Shown here piece after piece: positions 46,901 to 59,300 of a stretch of 64,000 nt of DNA. Below the pieces are notes generated by a model. That model did no database searches and was not told where the DNA came from. It saw only the letters and a program-made list of their open reading frames with translations. Position 1 is the first letter of the stretch. Each line of letters opens with the position of its first letter. Made by a program: the position numbers and the translations under genes. The DNA comes from Actinernus sp. WN-2022 (Eukaryota; Cnidaria; Anthozoa; Actiniaria; Actinernidae), in NCBI GenBank assembly GCA_030867875.1, contig JAOWCC010000577.1, forward strand, positions 81,387,740-81,451,739, read 5' to 3'.

Positions 46901-49900
46901 GTAAGAAAACTTAGGAGCAACCATTCACTTTCTTTAGCACAAGTGTAACACATAACCAGTAATGTGATCTTGCTGGCTTGCTGACTTACTTGTGGAACCA
47001 ATGTCTTACAGAGGTACAATGTACATGTAGCTACACGACTTGTAGCTCCAACTATGAGGGCAGGAAATTCTCAAAAAGAAATTATGGGCTACATCAGTAC
47101 CTTTGCTAAGACTTTGTGCATCTAAAATGAAAATGTTGCATACAGGTTGAAATAACACACTGACTACATAATAATTATCTGACAGTTGCAACCATTCATT
47201 TTTCATTTCCTCCGGCTGTGTTTCATAACGTTTCTGTTATAAGCTTTAATAAAACTGAAGGTCACTATTGAAAAATAAAACTGCTCAGAAAAATGAGAAC
47301 ACCTTCCTCGTCGTTTAGGCCTTGATTACGACACTGTGAGTTGACTCAGTATAACGACAAGGTACAGTGCACAGATAAAAATATGAAAGATATAGAAACT
47401 ACTTGTATTGTATGCTACATGTACAGTAAGCTGTCATGATTAATACAAACGTTCGCATATTAATTACATTGTATTCTACATGATGGCATTCACTTCCAAA
47501 ATTAGGTTATAAATTAATAATTATACACCATGTGTAAGCATCTTAATAGAACGTCTAGAAGCACAATATAATTATGTCTCACCTTTTCCTATTTTCAATT
47601 ACTGAGGAGAAAGTCAGTTCTTTTTCTTCCCACACATCCTAAAAATAATAATAACATTAAGGTATACACTTGATTAAGGGGTGCTGTGAACCCCCAAATG
47701 ATAAACTTTCTCATGATGAAAGACAAATATAACTACTCAGATTAACAGAGTAATTGCTTTACAGATGTACTGGAGAAAATCTGAGACAACTTTGACGAAT
47801 GATGATGGCAATGATTCGAGTGGATGATAAATACTGATTCTAAGAAAAATTTAGAGGAACCTGAAATTGGTTCACTGTAACTGAAATCAAGGTTCTATAA
47901 CAAGCTTTCGTAATCCACTTTATTCTTTGCCATCCTCTATCGAAAGAGTTTGAAAAGCACAACAGGACATTCGTGTTATTTCTCTTCTTTCTCATGTTGC
48001 TAATTTTGTTTTAAAGAAACTTTAAAAAAAATGACTGACAGTGCCATTTAAAAAAAATACACGTAAGGCTACACAATATTACAGTTGAGGGTACTTTTCC
48101 TGTGACTACAGAACAAACTCCATCTTGGATAACATCAACAATCTCCGGGAAATATAATTTACTGGTTCTCTTTGCAAGACCATGGTCACAAAAATATTAA
48201 TATGGAAACAATAATTTTAATGTCACATGGCATACCAAACTGTAAAGGTCCATATTACAGTATAGTTCTTCACACTCACTCTAAATGAGATCTGAGTAAT
48301 TGCATGTCATACCAACCTCTTCATCACTACCACTGTCATCAAACTGTGCTATCCTTTCATTACAACAGGCCTCGAACAGGGCAGAATTTGGCTACAAACA
48401 CAAAGAATATTCTTCATTAGATACATCTACATGTATCATAAAGACACAAGGTTTTATTTTGACATGCTAGGCCATTACAACTTTAATACAAGTAGGAGGC
48501 TGATTTCCAAATGGGGCATATGAAAACAGATGCTACAGATCCAAAACAGATCCTACATGCCCACATTATTTTTATATGCCAAGGTTCACATAAGTACTTT
48601 TATATGCTCCCAGCTGGGATTCTTCAGGCTCTGTACTATGGAAAGGTTTCCAAAGTACATGTACATTTAAGTACATCTAATTAAATGTTACTGCCCAGTC
48701 ATGGTGGTTTGAACTGTGGAATTCAGAGGCCTTATAAAGGGAAAACGCAGAAGAAAAGAGAGAAAGAGAAGGAATTAGGAAAAACCCAAAGAGAAGAGAA
48801 AAACTCTCACTTAAATCTACATGTATGCCCTACTTTGTTTTTATGAATTCAAGATAATTTTAATATATTGTCCATGCATGTCATGATTACATGTACATGT
48901 ACCTTCAAATCATTGCCAATTTCTACTACTTCAACGCTTTGTTCGTTCATGTAATTAAACTCAAAATTCTGATTTCAGAGAGATGTAGAAATGCAAGGTT
49001 AGTAATTTGCACACTTACATTGTCTTCATTTGCATTTATTGTAAAACTCAGCTCGCCAATCTTATCAAATGGAGCCCTAGGAAACAACATCAATAATGTC
49101 GATAATAATGTAAACAGAGACAATTAAATCACCAAGGTATGCTTCAAGTTCAATAGACAATATTCGTATTCTCGCAGACAAGCTGGAGCGAGTACTTAAT
49201 GAATGGAGGCTCATGCAGGAATTATTTTCTAAAAATGCTAAATAACTTTTGACAAATTCCCCCGCACGAGCCTCCATTCATTAAGCACTCGCTCCAGCTT
49301 GTCTGCGAGAATATGAATATTGCCTATTAACAGGGTTTTCAGTGGATTTAGCTTCTAGTAACATGTACATGTACATGTATGTGAATAGCAACTTTTAATC
49401 TTTTTATGCCTACATGTACATGTACTTTCAAAATTATTGAAACCCCTGAACAGTAAGGCTGCACCATTGACCAAACTTTTCACCAAAATGGTGTGACAAA
49501 AAAACCCTTGCCTATAATATAAATTATGACTTGTACACTAACTTCACAAACACTCTTTTTAAGTGTCATCCCTTAAAAATCGAAGGGAACTGGATCCCCA
49601 ATAAAGCTAGTCCAGGACTAGGGACAATCTGACATTAATTTAGATCAATTTGCTAAGTTATGGATTACCGATTGTGTGTAAAAAAAACTTATCGCTTGAT
49701 GTAATTTTATTTTTGGAAAATGTACTTACAAAGAAATTCAACTTTTCACGACCTTATCCAGAATTCAAGTACTTTTCAAGAATGTACGAAACCAGATACA
49801 TGTACATGTATACAGCTACATGTACATTGTATTTCACCAAAACCAACAAGCCAGTGACAAGCCAATTTAAGGTTTAAAAGGATTCTGGTTCTTACAAACC

Positions 49901-52900
49901 TATATTTTTTAATTAATATTTTATGATTATAGAGGCAAACATAACCAGCTGAATGGATAATTTTCCCTGACCAATCAGAAGCCCTCGTACCTGGCTCTTT
50001 TTTATCATTACTGCATGGTCATTTTGCTGCCATTGTTATTAGACTGAGTTGAATGCTGACTAGGTACTGTGTTAAAATGCTCATATTTATTCAGTTCTTT
50101 ATTAGTTAAGCCACTCATTTGCCTCCTTTAAGTAACCATGCAAAGGGCTGCTCATTGTGTCCATTCATGCTTTGCATGCCCAGATCAATGTTAAGTTGGA
50201 AGTTCACAACAGTTAATCCGTAGTCTTCCATTTTGTTAAAAAAAAAAAAACAGTCAAAACTTGCACATCAGAATAAAAAAAAATTATTCCTTATGATGAA
50301 CAAAAAGTACAATGTACACATGTACCAACATCCTTTGCAGTCTGGGCTTGTGGTTTATTTCTTTGATTTGACAACCTTTTTAAAATCAGGAGGCCTTCAC
50401 CTATCAAAACCTTGCATTTTATTGGACCCCATTGGACTGCACTGACAAAGAATTCCATTGTTTTAGGGTTAGTGTTTGTATTGTTTCAGGGTTAGGCATT
50501 GTTTGCATTAAGCCAGGTTCCGAGGAGGTGAAGGCTGCCCCTTTAAAATAGGTGTACACCCCATCTCCCACATCTCCCCCATTCCACCCAATTTTCAATA
50601 CTATACAAAAGCCTAACTCCTACTTACGATATTTCCCCATCTGGTTCTTGGAAGTCATCTCCATCCAAACCAAAGGTGTCCATGAAGTCAGCGGTCATCT
50701 GCTGCATTTGATAGTTGGAGAATACCTAAGGATACATGTAACAAACCATAATCTTGCTGGCAAGAGCACCAACATATATTTTTATTTTGGGTTCTATCTT
50801 GATGTATTTAAACAAGGTTCGAAATTTGAGGCCGCTAACTAAAAATTGTAAGTAGAAAAAGTAACCACTCGCCTTTCTGCAAGTCAACATTTACTGCAGA
50901 GCTATGCAATACAAAATAATTGTTTTAAAGTTTTAACCTTGATTTCTAAAACAAGAATGTGACTAGTCTCTTATTGATCAACAATGTATGCTAGTATGCT
51001 CTGTCAAAATGGTCAGGGAAAGGCACAAGGCTGGTAATGAACTGGGTTAATGACCGCTGATTAATTGCAGATGTTAGGCCTTGTGGAACACCTGGGATCT
51101 ACATGTAGTTACTCAGTATTGTGCCAGTTGATATGTAAAAGTTAATTATATTCTGAAAATTTTAGCATGTTGCTGTTCTTTCATTTGGCTTGTACTGCAT
51201 GGTTTCAAACAAACAACTATTTGCAGTGATCCTGAAGTTGTCCCTTAAGGTACAAGCTAAAGCAAAACTGAAAACGTTTTTAACTTAAAATTAGGAAATA
51301 TGCACATAATGTATGCTATCCTCAACTTTATGAAAGAAACTTTTATTAGTGCCTGGATGACAAATTAAACCTAAACTAAAATACTAACCCAAGCCCTCAC
51401 CACTATGCCATAGAGGTAATCAGCTAATGGTGTTGCCACCCAATTCACATCATGTGATGTAAACACACATTACTCTGGAGAATTGACTCTTTGAAAATTA
51501 ATTTTATTCAGATAGGCATGACTGCATTATGATTAGAATGAAAAAGGAATAATTCCCCAGAGTATATTCTGTTTAAATCACATGATCTGAATTGGGTGGC
51601 AACAGTGTTATCTGATTACCTCTATTAGGGATTTTGCTGCCAATGAACATAAAGCAATGAACACTTAAAATTTCTTAGCCCGAAACTGAGAAATACACAC
51701 TTGTGCATGTAAGCATAATACCCCCAACCATATTTAAAAAAAAATTGTTGTGGATTTTGTATGAGTGGGACAAAAATATGGCACGTTTTTAGGCTGCCTC
51801 TATGTACATCATAACTGTACTGTAACTTACCATATCGCAACTCTGTAATTTGATTGGATCAGAAGGGCAAAAACGATGGGAAACCATTTCAATGTCACGT
51901 CATGCCCTACAGAACTGTGCCATAATTCATTGCCGTAACTTTCCCACTCATACGAAATCTGCTCTATGACAGAAAATAATTGTCTATACCTGTTGAAGGG
52001 AGCTTTCACTCTGAAGGAATGGAACTGGCTTGTAATCATCATCATCATCTGATGAAGACTGTAGAGGATGGTGTCCAACCTGAAGATGGGAATGTTGCTT
52101 ACAATGTATTACCTGTAGCACTTATTGTTTTTAAATAAAATTGTAGTTTCAGTGTGATTTTCTATTTGCTGAGAAACAACGTGAGAAATAAAAAAAATGT
52201 TTTCTGCAGACTGTGAGAGGGGTTCTTGGTTGGGTTTTTCTTGTTACATTAAATATCATAGTACACTGTAGGCACTACATTTCAGGGTATTGAAGTGATA
52301 CATGTATAACATATGTATTGATCATCACATGACTGTTTCCTTCAAAAGGCCTATTACAATTAGAATCATATTTAAATTAGCATCAAATTATAATAGCACA
52401 CTTTTGATATATCAGATATTCCACTAGACTGGCATTTGACAGTTTTTACCTACAAAATGTGAACTGTACGTAGAAAAAAAAACCGGGGCTGCTGTTTTTT
52501 ATATGTGGCTCTGCACCAAAAAAACATTTTGTACTGACCAGTAGAATACTGGCTCCGTGATAGAAGAGGCTAGTGGATTGTCTGTATACTATGATTCATT
52601 TGTTGCTTTTGGTAAATGAATCTACATGACTTACATGTACATGTATGTAATGAATGCTCTTTCTTACCAACTCTGTTGTATTGGTCTTGTTGATGTCAGC
52701 CAGTGTCCCTGACACAAATGTGTTCCATTTTTCTCTTTCCTTTTCAGGTAAATCTAAGAAGAATCAGACAGACTTTGGCTTTCAAATATTTGCAGATGAC
52801 ACAAATGCCTTCACTTCAGCAAGAGACCTAAAAACCCTTGAATCCTTAGTTAACCCTAGCTCTAGGTGGGTAAAGATCTAATGTTTACTGACAATTTTGG

Positions 52901-53264
52901 AGAATTACGGCTAAAAATTTTAAGCTGGGCGTAAAATTACGCCTCCTTTTTCCCCTTAATTTCGAGCCCTGCATAGAGTGCATGCAACTTTATATAGGCA
53001 TCACAACTCATATTTCACATACAGAAACCTCCATTTCTCTGGACTTGATATATGCTATTATGGAATCTAACGGTAAAACGTTCCTACTGGACTTCACTGA
53101 TAAAGAATGCTATTGTTTCTATAAACAATAACATTTCAGGTTGTAAACGGTGAAGTGAATCCAGTCATCAGCCTCTTTACTTTTGATATAAAATTCCTCC
53201 AGGTTAGCTCAGTGGTTAAGCTCCAGTCTGTCGAGTGGGACGTCACAGGTTCAAACCCCAGCCA

Positions 53265-53300
<36 letters not shown>

Positions 53301-56300
53301 GATGCTGCCAGTATGAAAGTGAAACAATCTCGTTCTTGAACTGCAAAATGGTTAGACCTTCACGTCTTCTCGGATATTAGGCCTCAAGTTTATCAGTCTC
53401 ACCAGACTGTCATGAATTAACAATGTTAAATAAAGTTGTTTTACTTTACTTTATTATGATAACCTACCATTAAAAACAGTCTCTATGATGTCCTTGTTCT
53501 TGCTCTTCTCACGTGAATGTGCTATATGATTTGCAATGTTTGTTAAATGCCCCATGTAGCCCCTGTGCCGTGCCTGCGACTGGGTACTAAAACAAAACAA
53601 TTAAAACTATAAGGTGGGCATTGCACAACAAAGCCTCTGCTGCTGAAGTTTTATGGAAGTAATGGGTCCATTATCTCATAAACACAAGTAATCTTATAAA
53701 TGTAGTGACATTAATTAGTCATTCTGGCATAATAAAAAAACATGTCTGTGACTCATTAATCAGCAATTTGACACCAAGGGTACATTGCAACCATAAACAT
53801 AAAATTATATAGTGTGTGTGCAGGACTGTCAAGTTTTTAAGTTGCTGGACAACTGTGAAAAATTGCTGGTTTTTTTGTGCCATGAGCTACACCTCTGGCT
53901 TTAAGTTTTACTTTAAGTAGCCAACGATCATGGTTGCTGTCGATAATGGAGGTGCCACCTCTGGAATGTGTTGCTTTTTACAAGGTTTAAACAAATCTAG
54001 CAATGAAGATAACAATACTTTGTAACAGGCTGTGTTTGATTTAGAGAATGTTGTCATGGGAATGGTTCATTAACCAGTTGATCACTGGGCTGGACTAAGG
54101 TGTGGGGAATGTGTTAGTTTTGGTATAATATGATCATCTGATTGTACACTTTAGTATCTTATAAACACAGTAGGAAACATGGAAAAAGTTAAACTGAATA
54201 TGTAATTATCTATGGCTAAAGTGAACAAGATGCACCGTAAATTTGTTGTTGGTAAGTGGTCGGCCGACCACTTACATGTACCAACAGCTTACCAACAGCT
54301 TACCAACCACTTACCGACAGTACTTGAGAATGGTTTCCACATGAAATTTCCGTCTCAAAGTAAAATCCAGCTGATAGTACAAACAGGGAATTTTCATCTC
54401 AAAGTGTGCGTATGTGCGTACATACATGTACATGCTACGCTCTTGATATCACGTAGCTTTCCAATGTTAGAACGAAATTTGTCAATAGCATAATTATTCT
54501 TACTACGTTGTAGATAGTTGGATATTGATGAAAATAGTGTACTCAATATATCTGTCTTTTCTTCTTTGCAGCATATTCTCGATTCAACGCTGTGAATTAA
54601 TGAACCCGCGCCATCTTGGATTCCCATCTATCTGATATCACGTGTTCTTTAACAACACAGGCAACCCGTTATTAGTCATTGCCGCATAATATGTTTTCAC
54701 TTTTAAAACATTTTAGCGATGCAATTTCAATAGAGCATCTAAAATCAGAGAAAAATCGGTACTTCAACTCGGAATGGCGTCCTCAGTTGTTATGGGTTGT
54801 TATGACACTGAAGCCAATCTACGTGATAAATTATTCACTTTTAATTAGTATTTACAACTTATCTGACTTTTAGGCCACAAAACACCCCGTAAGTTGCTCC
54901 GACAAGGGCGGCAGGAAGAAAGAAAAGTTAACTATAGTTAGCCGACCTGAAAAGATGGGTTTATCGCTAAGTTAAGCTAAACTTATTGACATAGTTGACA
55001 GCTTGTCATCTATTTTGATGTTTGAGGTAATTAAATCCCAGTTTGTGGTTTCCGAACTGTCAACACTCAGGTTGGAATGCATCATAATTGTGACCTTACA
55101 CCAGAAAACGTACAATAACGACTTTCCGTTTAAACGGGTAAAATAAACGACTAACAAACGGGTTTTCAGATCGTTTACACGACTTTCTAGGCCGTGTAAA
55201 CGAGTTGGAAAGCCGTGTACACGATTTGGGAAGCAGTGTACACGGGTTGGATAACCGCGTACACGGGTTGGAAAGATAGCCGAAAAAAGCAAACAGCTTT
55301 CTAAAACGTTTACAGTACTCTATGACAGAAAATTCGCTGCACTCTGCGTTTGGTACTCTGCTACTTCGCTTCTTCGAAATGCTGATCCTTCGAAATTTCG
55401 ATGCCCGTCCAAGATCAAGCTAAGAATAGAAATCTGATGCTTTGAACCCTGAATCTAAGGCCGGAAGTCTAATAAACGAAAGGAACATTACGTTACTAAT
55501 CGCATGTCCCAACTTCGGAAGTGTTCAATTTTGTAAACGTTATCCGTATATCCACAATAATATTCAGATCCGTCAGGCTTCCAGATCTTTGTAAAAGTCA
55601 TTGCATAACGGTTTCAAGTAAATTCGGACCATTGCAGTTATCGAAATGACGTGAGCCGTAAAATAAACAAAACATTACGGCTGCGTGGCCCGCTTTAAAG
55701 CTTGACTCACTCAGTGAGCGCAAAGCATAACACCAAATAAACTTTTGCTTCATTGTAGTTTCACATTTACGGCATATCCTTGTCTTGTTACTAGTATTAA
55801 AAGGTTTCGGCAGAAATCATTGTATAAAATGTTTACGTATTAAATCTCAACTCTTCTTAGAGTCTGAATTTCCTCGTGCAATCAGTCAGGCGTGAACGTG
55901 TCAGACTGATTATTGTAGAACATCAACAGAGTTTTGAAGCAACGTTTGTCATGAAAGACGTGCAAAAACTAGAAAACTTCTACTGGGGAAATGCAATTCC
56001 TTTTTATTAAAAAGCTTTAATGCATCGAATCAGATCAGTCAGTTCGCGTATTAAAATGGAAAGTGCCCTAGCTACATGTAATTGCGCCCCCACAGTATTT
56101 GTGTCAGAAATGAGACATACTTCTGGCTGACAGTTCACGATTGACGGCGACTTTATACGCAAGGTACTTACTGTACGTTTGTGTTTATTATGAATTCGAA
56201 TTTGTCAAGCATTAATAGCGATGTTCGTGTTGATAAACATTGGAATTGTTATGCTAATGTGCCAACCATGATTTGTAAAGCTCGCTTTGTGTTAGGAACC

Positions 56301-59300
56301 AATGGATCTCTGGTTGGCACATTAATGACAATAAATGATGACACACAAAACATTGCTATCCTGGTGAAAGAAAGGTTAAAATACGAAATTGTGCAACATT
56401 CGTAGGAACAAAGAGCGAAATTCGTCGAAATACGTTTGAATTACTTTTGCACAGCAATTAAACGACCTGCCGAGAAACGGTTTCACAACTCGTTTGCACA
56501 GCAGAAAAAAAAAACGACTTTCGAAGCCGTGCTCACGTCTTTCTAAGCCGTGTAAACGACTTCCGAAGCCATGTACACGACTTCCGAAGCCGTGTAAACG
56601 ACTTTCGAAGCCATGTAAACGGTTTTCTAACCCGTATACACGGATAACAAACGGCTTAGCACGCTAAACGGAAAGTCGTTATTGTACGTTTTCTGGTTTA
56701 AGGTCACAATTATGTCATTTCAGCCAAGAAAATCAGACACCTCTCAGACAGGCGTCTGGTTTTCTCAAGGTTACTATTTTAACTATAGTAAAAAAAAAAT
56801 TAACCATAGTTTGGCTGGTTTATTATAGGTTATACCATGGCATGAGGGGTATTAGTGATTTAAATTGCCCCGAGAGCCGAGGGAAGATTTGTAAAAGTCC
56901 CGAGGCCGCTTCGGCCGAGGGACTTTTACAAATCTTCCCGCGGCTCTCGGGGCAATTTAAATCACTAATACCCCGAAATGCCATGGTATAAGTTTGTTAT
57001 ACCATGATCGCCGAGGAACGGAACAAATCTCTGAGAAGTTTAGTTTTCTCTGCCGAAACTAAAGACGTCGCAGTCGAGTTGCTTTCGAAAACGTTTTGTT
57101 TAATGCTTGACTGAGCGCCATTAATTAAACGACCCTGGCTTCCCCTGGGGAAAAGCGTGTTGTTTTTGAGAAGAATAACACTAAAATACAATGTAATTAT
57201 GCGGTTGACTACATATTCAAAGAGCATGAATGGATTTTAATTACGTCACGTTTATGGTTTTAAGTATCCCACATGGAAGAAGCGGGTTTGAGAAATTAAG
57301 TGAAGAATATGCAGATTGAAATAGGTCATCCCACATGTATTACATTGAAGGTTATGATGAAGACAGGTCAGTTTGGATTCAGTATTTTTCATCCGGGAGC
57401 GCAGGGCTAGTTGTGCCAGAGGGGAGCAGGAGTTGATGCTTTTGACCTTCTCACTTCCAGCCTGCATTCTCTTCCAATTTTCCCTCATTACGCATGCAGG
57501 GGAAATTTAGAAATATGCATTGTCGAAACAATGCATATTTCTAAATATCCCTGCCATCAGGGAAAATTAGTGGTTTAAATGTGCCTCGGAGAACAAAAGA
57601 ATCCGAGGCTACCATGGTATAACTATAGTTAACGTCCCAGTGTGACCTCAGCCACACTGATGTTTTAATTTCATCCGATAAACTACCTTTTGTAGTTTAA
57701 TACTTTAATTGATCCATTAATCCTTCATAATTTTCGATTCAAGAAGTCCGCTTTGCGGACATACATGCAGATAACGATTCTTGTGCATGAGATAACGATT
57801 CATGCGCTTTCAGACGGATTGTCTGGTTTTTGACACAACAGGAGAGGCCCAACAGTGAGTGCCGCAATCTCGTACCCAGATCCCATTTGTTTCTTACTGC
57901 GCATGCTCGACGAAAAAATAGGGCTCTGGAATAATCCGATTTTCGTATAATTTTTTATTCTGATTGGCTGTTCTGAACAATGCAATTTCACCGGAAGTCA
58001 AACATAAAGCATTTCTGGAGGGTTGATTTATTTGGACAAAGGCATTGGAAATTAGGGCCTGGTTAATAATAATATAATAATAATGCACTTATATAGCGCA
58101 AATTAGCATATGGAAAATGTTCAGATGCGCTTTTACAAAGTCTCTACTTTTAAAATAAACTAACAAACTAATAATTAACTAACCAATTCATTAAGAATAA
58201 CAGTCCAATAAAATGCTATTACTATGAGTAATGATAAAATTTAGTCGATAATAACCATAATAAAACTAGTTGTAAATAGTAGCTAAAGGCTAAAGACTTC
58301 TCTGAATAAGTAAGTCTTGAGCTGCTTCTTGAAATAGTCATAGGATTTGATTTGCCTAATACTAGCAGGTAATTTATTCCATAGAAAAGGTGCGGCTGAT
58401 GTAAATGACCTATCGCCAATAGTAGACAGTGATGTAAAGGATGGTACGATCAGCCGTAGCTCATTATTAGATCTAGTGTTATAAAAAGAGCGCCCTCTGA
58501 CTTTAATTAATTGAGAAATATACGAAGGGCACATACCATGGATAGCTTTGAAAGTGATAGTAAGTATCTTAAAGATTATTCTAGTTTTGACTGGAAGCCA
58601 GTGTAAGCTAATGAGAACCGGAGTAATATGTGCAAAACGGGAAACCTTACATATGATTCTAGCGGCAGCATTTTGAACTCTTTGAAGTTTTGCTATTTGG
58701 TAAGCAGGAAGACCATAACATAAACTGTTACAGTAGTCAAGGCGACATGAAATAAATGCATGGACAAGGATAGTGCAAGACTCAATGGTTAAAAATTTTC
58801 GAATCTTTCTAATGTTATGTAAATAATAAAATGATGATTTACACGTTTTATTAATGTATGTCTCTAGAGACAGCCTTGGGTCCATCCAGACTCCAAGATT
58901 CTTGACAGAGAGGGTGGGTGTAACAACAGAGTTGGCAACAGAGAGATGACTAATTGAGTTTTTGTCAAGCTGTTGACGTGTGCCAATAATCATGAACTCA
59001 GTTTTTCCATGGTTCAATTTGAGCTTGTTCTCGTGCATCCAAGCCTGGATATCGTTGATACACTCTTCCATAGCTGTCACTGACTGGTACTGGTTAGTAT
59101 CCGGTTTCGGTTTAAATGATAGATATAGTTGTGTATCATCTGCATATGCATGAGCGTGGGGTAAGTGTTTATCAATTATGCGAAATAAATCACTCGCATA
59201 GATGATAAAGAGCAGAGGGCCAAGACAGGAACCTTGAGGGAGGCCACAGTTAAGGTCAAATTTCCTAGATGAAGCATTGTTAATGGAGACACGTTGGGAT

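Noticed and set aside
52654..52881. Plus-strand 75-codon frame near 52.7 kb
   Set aside because: Antisense shadow of the PPP6R exon at 52668-52753.
54972..55292. 106-codon frame with FPTRVHG-type repeats as a real repeat protein
   Set aside because: The repeat length of 21 bases explains the open frame, and the array is mirrored at the other end of a transposon.
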